Shown here: positions 21,959-31,360 of the stretch, piece after piece
Layout: the number at the start of each line of letters is the position of its first letter
Position numbering within the stretch: the stretch's first letter is position 1
Source of the DNA: Rosellinia necatrix
Lineage: Eukaryota > Ascomycota > Sordariomycetes > Xylariales > Xylariaceae
Direction: 5' to 3'
DNA length: 64,000 nucleotides
Assembly: GCA_021209875.1 (NCBI GenBank)
Contig: JAGYVD010000011.1
Coordinates: 434,001 to 498,000, forward strand
The notes under the pieces: generated by a model
The model's input: only the letters and a program-made list of their open reading frames with translations
What the model was told of the DNA's origin: nothing
Database searches by the model: none
Program-made: the position numbers and the translations under genes

Positions 21959-23422
21959 AACGTAATAATAAACTGATATAAAAACTAATACTTCTTTTAA
22001 AACAGGCCAGTTTAGCCTGTATTAATATAAACTTTTGTTTTATATATATATATAATTATATATTTAGTTTTTATAACAGCTTATTTAAAACTTAACTTTA
22101 AACTGATATATATTTATGTTATATTTAGTTTATAATCACTTATTTTCAAACATTTATATATTATGTATTTAATTTAAAAAATAATATATATATATTTTTT
22201 TTATAAATAAAGCAACTTTATTAAAGCTTTAATTTTAAAACAAGTTTTAATTAAACTAATATTAAATAAAACCACAAAAAATAAAAACTGATATAATAGA
22301 TTAATAATTAACGCAGCTTTTATAATAGTTTAGCCCAACTTTTTATAACTAAGCAAAATTATATATAATAAATTTAATTTATAAAAGCTTAATAAAAAAA
22401 CCGCTTTAAGCTTATTAAAATTATTAATTTAACTTTTAATAAATAAAAACTATTTTTAAATATTATTATATAAAATAAAAATAAATAAAAAACGTTTTGG
22501 AATAAATATAACGATAAATATTATAAACAGCTTATTATATTTAATGATTTATATAATAAACTTTTTTAACTAAAATATTATTTTAATATATATATATAAT
22601 TTATTACTATTTTTTTGTTTTATATATAACGCGTTTTTAAAAACTAATACATTTTAGATGTTATAAAACTATTTATTATATTTAAAAGTTAATGATAATA
22701 TCTATTTAAATTATAGTTTTAAATAAAGCGCTGCGTAATATATATATAATATAAATATAAATAAAAACAATGGAAAACTTTTAAGCTGTTAAATATTAAA
22801 TATAAACACATGTTTGTATAAAACGTTTTTAATTAAAATATTAAAAACTAATAAATATTTTATATTTAATATAAGGTTAAACTTTTTTATATTATAAAAA
22901 CTAATAAAAAATTAAACCTTAGCTATATTTGCTGCGCTAGCTTAAATAACTAATAAAAAACTCATCTTTAGTTATTTTTATTGTCTTGTTTTAAAAGCTT
23001 ATTTAATATTAAATTTATAATAAATTTATTTTTATTAATAAATAAATAAATATATTTAATTTAAACATTAAATTTAATATAAATTTATTTTTAATTTTAT
23101 TAAAATTTAGCAGCAGTATATTTAATTAATTAAATAATAAATTTATAGCAAATTTGCTTTAAACTATTACATAAAAAAATATATATATTATTATATATTA
23201 AATTTATATCAAGTTTATAATAAAACATAAAATAATCAGACTATTTAAAAATATTTTATATTATATGTTTTTTATTTAACGTTTAAACTATCGCATATTA
23301 AATTTAAATTTAATTTATAGCTGATTTATTTATTATTAATAAGTTTTAGCATTAGAACATTAAAAAAAAAACTTTTATTAGGCAAATTTATATTTTTTTG
23401 TTATAATTTTTAATATTATTCA

Positions 23423-23455
<33 letters not shown>

Positions 23456-24917
23456 AAGTTTTTCCTGCAGCAGCTTTTTTAACTTATTTTTATTTTAAAC
23501 TTTAATTTTAAACTTTATTTATAGTTTTATATAATAAAGCTTTATAATTAATATTAAATTTATTATAAATTTACAGCAGATTTTTATTTTTAGTGTTTTA
23601 AAACGTTTTATGAATATTTAGTGCGATATAATTATAATAAGCGGCCGCTTAAGCTTATAAAAATAAGTTTTATTATTTCTTCATTTTTATATTATTTATA
23701 TTAATTCAGCAGTAAATTAATATTAAATTTATTATTTATTAGTTTTTATAATTTATATTAAAATATTTATTGAAACAGTTTTTTTTTAAACTTTTATATA
23801 ATATATATATATAAAAATTTATATATTAATATTATTTATATAAAACATGTTTATATTTTAAATAAATTTATTTTAAATTTATTTTAAATTATAATTATTA
23901 ATTTTATAATATAAAATATATAATAAATATAATAGATTTAACGTTTAATTATTATACCAAGCTTTTAATTTATAATATATTAGCATTAAATTCAAAAAAA
24001 ATATATTAAAAAACTTCTTTTTATTATATAATTTTAATTACAACAGGCTAAAAAATTAGCAATAAAGTAACGTGTTTTTATTTAATATTAAAAATATTAT
24101 TCTTTTTTAAAAGCTAGGTGTTATTATATTATTAACGTTTTAAATTTAACGCATATTTATATTATATTATTATATTTATTAAAAAAAACATTATAAAAGC
24201 TGAAGAAAAAAAGCTTTTATTTGCGGACTTAGTTATATTTTTTATACTATTTACCTAGTTTTATTTAATTATATTTAATTATATATTTTTAACCTTTTTT
24301 TATTTTATAGATTAATTATATTTTTAACTTTTATTATTTTATTTATGAATAAAATAAATGTTTAAAACATAAGTTCAAAATTTTTTTTAGCTAGCTTTTT
24401 AAACTTAATTATATTTTAAATTTAATATTAAAAAATAAATATATATTTATTACGTTTTTAGTTTTAGTTTTATATTAATAATAACTTATATTAAGCTTAT
24501 ATTTTTTTAAAAATATATTTTATTTATATTATATAATATATTTTATTAATAATCTAAATAATTAAGTTTTATTAAAATTAAAGCTTTATTATTTAATTTT
24601 TTTCTTATAATTTTAATTTTTAACTATCTTAAATTTAAAATAGCTTTAAATTTATTTTATTTCTTATTTAATAATAACAGGCGATTAAAAAAAAATAATG
24701 GTTTTTTTTAATTTATAAATAATATATATAATATAAAGCATTTTTATAGCTATTTTTTTAAGCCCAACTATATATTAAATTTAACGCTAAAAAATAAACA
24801 TATGTTTGCTACACTTTTAGCTGCGGCTTTATATTAAAAACAACCTGTATTAAGCTCACGCTCCCCCCCAGAATACATGCTATTTACACTGCGCGGTGTG
24901 CCCTGTTGGTGATATAG
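21959..24917 (+). repeat. 3-kb repeat, copy 1
   Basis: Matches 54306-57345 in the same orientation over its whole length. Shared marks are the start (aacgtaata ... ataaaaactaata), aaacaggccag, a TTA microsatellite (about 23425-23453), internal near-duplicate segments (about 24390-24510 and 24765-24870) and an unmutated G+C-richer tail with cgctcccccccagaatacat. The ends carry short, imperfect inverted words (TATCA.. and ..TGATA), so a non-autonomous DNA element or large LTR is possible. No coding frame is apparent. Confidence 0.8.
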
Positions 24918-25577
24918 ATGATCTGTTGTTGAGGTACATAACTCCTTGTAGTGTATCTCCCATAGATTAGACGTTAATACTACTTTTACTCTTTATTGTG
25001 TATCTTTTTGCAGAGACCCGCCAGACGGTCACGTGGCTTATGTGCTCCAGCAAAAATGTGTTTCAGCCTGGCCCTGTGTGCCCAATCTCCCCTACGTCGA
25101 TATCGTTTCCCTGTAGATTAGACCTCCTTAATTCTTGCAACGTAGACCCCAATCCGGGAGTAGGTTCGACGTCGTCGGCAAGGAGTCATACCAGCAGTAC
25201 CAACTACCCATCCCATTCAGTCAGCCCGCCTGAGCCGAGGAATATCATCCCTCAGGCATCACCTTCGAGGCCCAACTCGATGGGCTGTTCCCGGTCGACG
25301 ACTCCAAGCACCACGGACTTTTGCAGCATTCCGGCCTCTGTTTAGCAACCCCGGTGATAGCCGGGACGCTGATCATTAATTCTACGCGTCATCTTTAACC
25401 TCGGAAATAACATCAAGGCCAGTAAAGAATCAAGCTACTATATTAGGAAACTGGAGACCTGGGAGGCTTCCGACGCGGACAGGACAACTCGGCGATAATT
25501 AGTTGTTCCCATTGCCTGAGAGCACTACGATGTGTTTTCGGGGCTTTCAACTTCAACTCTGTTGTAGCCGCCCATGA
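24918..25577. other. left part of second gene island, no recognised gene
   Basis: Base composition returns to normal at once after the 3-kb repeat. A 115-codon Ser/Pro-rich frame at 24998-25345 has no family motif and may be a relic. Nothing else is recognised. Confidence 0.4.
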
Positions 25578-25784
25578 TGTCAGGTCCAATAATAACCCTG
25601 CTAGCTACCACCTGACACCTAAGGTGGTTCTAGTACTAGAAATAGGTGTATATAAAGACCTTCGGGACCCCCTTAGGTCTTGAAAGGTTCAGAAATCAAT
25701 TGTTAACCCTATTAAGCCCTAAATACAACCACCTACGGCCTAGAACATGCCTATCTATTCACTCTGTAATACCTACCCCTGACA
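25578..25784. mobile_element. solo LTR, 207 bp, target duplication CATGA
   Basis: Begins TGTCAGG and ends CCTGACA, perfect inverted termini of 7 bp. It is flanked by CATGA at 25573-25577 and 25785-25789. A TATA-like gtatataaag lies inside. It differs in sequence from the 15649 LTR but has a similar internal layout. Strand cannot be fixed with certainty. Confidence 0.9.
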
Positions 25785-25789
25785 CATGA

Positions 25790-27127
25790 ATTGCGACGTG
25801 GAGAGGGACAAAGGATAAGTAGTTCCTCTTCGATAGGACTTCTTAAACATAATATGGAGCGAACCAGCACTAGCATTTTTAGCCCCCCAAGGGGCCCCTC
25901 CTTGTCCCCCAAAGCCACTGTTCACACAACGATATCACGCCCTTCACTACCATCCGCTTCTTCTTTGGCAACACATCGCTGTACGGCCCGGACTGCTTGG
26001 CCAACGTGAGCTCGTCCAGTGTATAGGCGCTCTGTTGGCTAAATCGCGAGCTGGGCCGGTTGTAATGCTCTCCGTAGCTGAAGCATCAGTTACAGTGCCT
26101 ATTCCCGACTCTTCAGCCCTTCCTGTCCTTTGGTCCCTCCTTGTCTGCCTCGTTCCCGTCCGGTTCATCCTCTTCTAACCCACTCTGCTCCGACCCGCCC
26201 TCTTCTGCTTCTCCATCACTCTCTGGTCTTTCGATTCGCCTTCCATTGTCGTATACAAGAGGATTCATAGGATCAGCAAAGTACGGCCGCGGGCCCTTAT
26301 CGACGCTTTGCTTCCGCCCGTACTCCGCGGCTACCTTGACGTCTAACCTCGTGTTTCTTTGCATATAGTAGGCTTTCCCCTTTTCAAAGCCTTCGTAGAT
26401 TGGCTGTACGAGGCTTCGGGTAATCTGGCTTCGGACGGCTCATCGCATTCTTCGAGGAAAATATCGTAACAAATAAGCGCATAATTCCGGTTACGAAGTA
26501 ATTGAACAACATTCAGCTGTATATTAGCACTGGCTGCCTGTTACCCAATGTTTTCCAGCATTGCGTCACTACATGTGTTAACCAGCCTTTCAGCCCAGTC
26601 GATAACAGCTTTAGAGTGTCGGGCATCGCGGTTAAATCTCGCCTTAGAAATACATCGTACAGTAAGGTTCACCGCCAGCGCTGCGCGGGTTTCAAGGGCA
26701 ATATGGAGGTCCATTTCGTATTGTAGTAAGGTTTACGCAGGTGTGTAAAGATGCAAGCACATAAAAGAGTAAACCATATAGCATTCCGGGCGGCCTCTGA
26801 GGAGTAGAGGGACTTGTGCTAGGACATATGGCAAGCTAGTTTGCTCTGCACGCCCGCCCCCCTTCCCAAAATCTGACACCGTGTGTCAGGCTGCCTTCTC
26901 GGAAATTGCAACATCCGTACGAATGGCCACTGTGAAGTCTATCCGGTATTTCACAGCAGAACGACCCGGCGGCACTTGACAGCGGCCCTGAGAATTCGAA
27001 GTCCCTCGTCACCAAGGTAAAATAACATCCCAATTTCTCTTCCGAGCTCAGTCTTACCAAAACCCCGCTCCCCATCCCCACGCACCCATATGCCTTCTCG
27101 TCGGAGTTCATGCCACTGCTAGCTGTA
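25790..27127 (-). pseudogene. unidentified coding relics on the minus strand
   Basis: Several minus-strand stretches read like protein but are broken by stops and frame changes. About 26740-26350 contains a segment with LETRAALAVNL and VIDWAERLVN, and a stop after LENIG. A segment at about 26430-26113 contains KVAAEYGRKQSVDKGPRPYF and an acidic tail. About 26040-25930 contains YTLDELTLAKQSGPYSD. At about 27088-26950 one frame shows GERGFGKTEL, which resembles a P-loop. I do not recognise the family; these could be one decayed gene or pieces of a retroelement. Confidence 0.35.
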
Positions 27128-27335
27128 TGTGATATGAAGAAAGCCCAGAGTAAGGTCTCGTCACTAGGAGGTAGCAGCTGCGTCGCAAGTAGATAGCTGA
27201 GTATAGGTGTAGGGCTTAATATTATTGATTCCTGGGCCTACTACCTAGGTGGGAGGCCTTCAGTCCTTATATACACAAATATGCCTCTAGAGCTACACCA
27301 TAGGGTAGCTGGTGCCGCCCCCCTCCCCACCCCGG
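27128..27335 (-). mobile_element. inverted relative of the 15649 solo LTR
   Basis: The reverse complement of 27128-27310 matches about 15680-15863, including the end word that reads TGTGATATGAAG here on the plus strand, the gtgtatataagg TATA-like word and the ctagagctacacc block. The far end after 27310 has diverged. No target duplication was found. It lies directly against the broken oxidoreductase and may have disrupted it. Confidence 0.8.
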
Positions 27336-27965
27336 TACACACCAGGTTCCAGCCTGGCGATAAGGTATACGTGCTCGTGATCGCGTCGCGACCTGGCAAC
27401 GCGCGGCAGTACACGCTAGCCCGGACCTCGCAACTCGCGTTCAAGTCTAAGACGATGAACTTCATCGAGACAGCTGCGACACGACTATCCGCACCCATGG
27501 CGCGGCAGCTATTGTTCGCGCAGGACACGCTTAACGCGGCCGCGTTGATGGGAGACAAGACGGGTAGTGATCACGGCGCCGGGGGGCGGCTGGGTCGTAC
27601 ACCTGACTTGCCTTGCCAATGCGGGGGCAGTTTTCGCGATCTGCGGAAAGGACAAAGAGGAGATCTTTCGACAGCGGGGTGCTGTGGAAATCATTGAGTA
27701 TAACTAGCAGTCCATCGCTGAAGGAGCGCCTGCCGGTGCGGTAAATCGGGAGTGAGACCTGATCATCGACTGCATCGGTGGCTCGGCACTGGGACTCTGC
27801 TGGTCAGCAGTGAAGAATAGCGGTGCGACCCCCACTCCCAACATCAAACTCAGCAAGGAGCACGCCGAGCGCCTCGACGACTCCGCTTGCCAGGCATGAC
27901 GCCAATAGTCCTTGGTTCGCTCTCTTGATGCCTCCCTCTGGGGGTCTTGCATCTCTCAGATGAGT
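27325..27965 (+). pseudogene. broken quinone oxidoreductase-like (MDR, zinc-type ADH superfamily) gene
   Basis: The reading starts inside the family: FQPGDKVYVL, then PGNARQYTLARTSQLAFK and MNFIETAATRLSA. There is a frameshift near 27562, then VVITAPGG (the NAD(P)-binding turn) and AGAVFAICGKDKEEI, in-frame stops at 27705-27707 and 27753-27755, and LIIDCIGGSALGLCWSAVK. This is the usual order of the medium-chain dehydrogenase/reductase family. The N-terminal catalytic part is missing and an LTR abuts the left side. No product is expected. Confidence 0.75.
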
Positions 27966-28515
27966 TGTCGGTGGAGAATTAAGCTTTGAGCGTCTCTAGA
28001 AACAACACGTAACCAAAAATTAGAACGAAGAGAAGGAACGACAGGCGCTGACTTGGCTAGGACGTTTGCATGTTCGGCTAAAATAAATGTATCTAAGCCT
28101 ATTATAGAGACCCGGGCAACAGGTAATGGTTTTTAAGCCGTGCTTATGTCAGTGGTTCTATTAACTTTGGAAAACTATTCATATGTATAATAGTTTGGTA
28201 TTAGCTATATATATATTAAATGTTTTACTCGGCTGTTTATATATTTGCGGTATAAATAAAGATATTATTTAGCTAAATCCTTAAGTAGGTATGTTGGTTA
28301 ACCTGCGGAGCTGCTCGTTAGTGGTCTGGTTTTAACTAATGCACAGTCGTAAAATACCACGCCATGCCTAAATAGGCTTGGACCCATTCATTTCAGCCGA
28401 ACATATAATTGTTTTAGCCAAGGGTAAACAATAAATGTCATCCCGCCGCATATCGACTTTCCCTTCATAACAACAACTGCACACATACGCAACCGCACAC
28501 GTATACACGCGAGCG
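27966..28515. other. intergenic, upstream region of the nuclease-like gene
   Basis: No convincing gene. The 28130-28300 part is more A+T-rich than its surroundings and may be a small RIP-touched insertion. The rest is the 5' flank of the PD-(D/E)XK gene. Confidence 0.4.
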
Positions 28516-30163
28516 ATGAATCTCTGCCAGAGTCCGCCGTCTCCATCTAGGGAATACATCACCTTTCAACAGGTGGAAGATTGGCTCCGGGAGCTCCTCG
28601 ACAAGGATCGCGACAACGAGAAACCCGACACTTGCCGCAAACGTGCTGCATACCGAATGTCTTCCTCCCCGTCGACCCGTCGCGCTCCAAGTTCAACCAA
28701 GCGACATCGCATTCATGAAGGCGACGAGAATGGCGAGGCGCCCATTGATGATGGTGGGTTTGGACAATATCTCGACAGCCGTGACATCGTAACTCCACGG
28801 CCGAACCGCATCCTCCCCGAACGAAATAAATCGGACCTGCTGCACACTCCCGCTGCTTCCGACAAAGAGCTGAATAGGGTCGGTGATGGCAGACACAGAG
28901 ACGCGTTCTCGGACACGTCATCTGTGTCGCGGCGCTCTGGTCGTAGTAGCCCTACTAAGAGAGAGGTCGCTATGCGGAACGCCAATGACCTGCCTTTACA
29001 ACGGGTACCTCTGAAGGAACTTCTAGCTTTGCCATCCGCCGATCCAGCGACAACTTTATTAGTCAAGGACCTATCCACTATACGTCAGAAGATTGGGATT
29101 TTGCCGCGTGCTCTTAAGGTACGTGGGGTTCCTGTTTGCGTGCTTCTGGACGGCCCGTTGCTGTCACGGTCTGATCATGGCGTCTGACTTGTCGCGCTTG
29201 GTATAGCCGCTGCTTGAATCTCAAGAGTCTATTGACGATCCTTTGAACGATACTATGTTTTTTACAAGCTTAACAGCCGCCGCCGGTAGTTCCGTCAACT
29301 GTGACAAGAATCTCGAGTTTCAACACAGGCGTCTTCTCCGCATCTGTAGATCCTCTCTCCAATGCAGTGATCCAGCACGGCAGGTCCACGAGGCGGAATG
29401 GAATGACAAGGTCCACGCGCCTATACTTGAACTAGCCCTAGATGTGAACCGGAGCTTTGATGAGTCATTAGTCTTCCACAACGTGTAAGTAAGACGAGCA
29501 AAGTCTCGTTCTGGGCTACCTACCCAATTTGCTCCTGTCCCTCCCCTCGACCATATATTTTCTACTCACATTCTCAACATTCGTTGTTTCTAATAGTGGT
29601 ATGACAGGACGGATAGCCGGATTGCCGCCCAATTTCGTGATTCAAGCGCTCTCCTTAAAGACAACATGGTGGACTATGGCGTCTTTCTGGCGCCTGCCGT
29701 CTCGTCTCCCCTTGGGAGCCTAATTGCTTCTTTTATGGCAAGCAGCCTTTCTCTCGCCCAGTTCAATGCGCTTGAGAGTTTTGAGGTAGACCGGCCTCTG
29801 GCCATCGCCATAGAGACTAAGCGTCCCCGTGGCGGCGATGCCAACGCACCCAGCCAGCTCGCCAACTTCGCGCGCGCTCACTTTCGTTCAGCTCGATACC
29901 TTCTTGGTCCTTCGAATTGGAATATCGGTATCAGTGAGAGCCGTATTTCTGCAATGCAACCTTCTCGGATAACGGAGCCGATCGCTAGATCGTTAATGCT
30001 ACCACTCATCGAAGTAATTGGGTCGTCCTGGCGAATTAGCTTTGCCATCTTGGACGGGGACCGTGTATTAGTCTCGTCGGACCTCGCGATGGGCTCAACC
30101 GAGCAGATATCCGACTGCTACGTTCTTTTTACAGTCCTTGCTTCGACTAGCCCAATGGGTTGA
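28516..30163 (+). CDS. PD-(D/E)XK nuclease-like domain protein (PDDEXK_12 type), 478 aa
   Basis: Three exons, 28516-29118, 29207-29484 and 29608-30163; introns 88 and 123 bp. The second acceptor is the CAG at 29605-29607, the choice that restores frame into NVTDSRIAAQF. The protein is 478 aa. The N-terminal 180 residues are polar and low in structure, with RRSGRSSPTKRE typical of this family. GILPRALK marks the start of the folded part. EAEWNDKVHAPIL, then MVDYGVFLAP (Asp about 316) and IAIETKRP (Glu about 363, Lys about 365) form the expected D...ExK nuclease-like core. These proteins are common and poorly characterised in filamentous fungi; DNA or RNA cleavage has not been shown by sequence alone. 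The gene is intact although surrounded by transposon remains. Confidence 0.82.
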
Positions 30164-30465
30164 GTCTGAATGTACTGCGTGGTGGACAGCGCATCTTCAA
30201 GCAAGTCAAGACCAGGCGAGATGAACGCACTTATGGAAGTCCATCTGCTCAGCCTCGAATCTTTTAGCAGTACTACCCTTTTTGTAACAAGGAATGGATC
30301 AGTATGTATGCAGATGTGGAAAGGATAGGTAAGCCCAGGCCCTCGCACTATGGCTACTGTGCACTAAGTGCTGCGAAGCGAAGGATGTAGGTTCCCTAAT
30401 ACACATGGTGTCGCAGAACTAGTCTTAACCTAGGAACTCTACTAGGGCGCGGGCCAGAATACTAT
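30164..30465. other. 3' flank of the nuclease-like gene up to the A+T-rich border
   Basis: No gene seen. Composition is normal until the LTR fragment at 30466, after which the A+T-rich block begins. Confidence 0.45.
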
Positions 30466-30560
30466 TGACGCAGTCAGGAAGGGGGGGCTCCTTATCTAGC
30501 TAGTGCACACTAGCTAGATAAAGATTATATGGATAAGATAAAATGTGATGGGCTATGCCT
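30466..30560 (+). mobile_element. LTR fragment related to the Gypsy LTR at 41522
   Basis: TGACGCAGTCAGG, then a G run, then tatctagctag...ctagctagataa match the start of the LTRs at 41522 and 49663 over about 80 bp, then similarity fades. This copy is less mutated than the others. It stands exactly at the border between the gene island and the A+T-rich block. Confidence 0.75.
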
Positions 30561-31360
30561 GAAGGTATATTTATCAGGGTAGCAAATAAGGTTTATTTTT
30601 TAGCTAAGTAGCAGAAGCTATAAATAATATATATATAGCTTATAAAATATAGTGTTATAAAGCTGGTTAGTTCTAGCTATATAAGTTTAAATTAAATAAT
30701 TAGTTTATAAGCTGTTAAATAATAATTTAAAATAAAAATATATAATAGTTTATTTATATTAGTTTATATATTAAAATTCATTTATAAATATTATTTATAA
30801 TATAATCTTTTTATATAATTTTTAAAAAGGTTATAAATTAATTATACTTTATTTTATAATGTTTATATTTATATTTTAAATAAATAAATAACAGAATTTT
30901 TTGTTAAATTTTTATTTATTTATAAGTTTTTATATAATATATTAGACAGGTGAGCTGTACAGACAGGTGAGCTGTATATTTTTATAGACTTTTATATAAA
31001 AATATGTTATAATTTTATTAAAATAAATGAAATTAATTTAAATTAATTAAAATTGTTCTTATTAAATATTTTTATTTTATTTTTATATATATAAATATTC
31101 TGTTTAAATTTAACACAAGTTTTATAGTACTGTTATTATTTTATATTTTTATTTATATAACCACTATTTACTTATATTTTTATATTTAATTAATTTTTAA
31201 TTATATTTTTAGTTTTATTTTTTTTAAATATTAAACAATTTTTTAATCAATATATATTTATTTTTTTCATAATAACATTAGTTTAATTTATAATTAGCTT
31301 ATTAAAATTTAAAAACTTAAGTTTATAGTAATTTAATTTAAGGTTTTAATATTATTATAT
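30561..31360. other. A+T-rich RIP-type sequence
   Basis: No readable gene. The only distinct feature is a tandem 17-mer, described separately. Confidence 0.5.
30944..30977. repeat. tandem 17-bp duplication
   Basis: agacaggtgagctgta followed by c or t occurs twice, back to back. Its G+C content is clearly above that of the surrounding A+T-rich DNA. Confidence 0.9.

Noticed and set aside
23425..23453. Regular TTA repeats considered as a CRISPR-like array
   Set aside because: Simple triplet microsatellite without spacers, and the organism is a fungus.
24998..25345. 115-aa Ser/Pro-rich frame as a gene
   Set aside because: Low complexity, no motif, no splice partners; kept only as an intergenic note.
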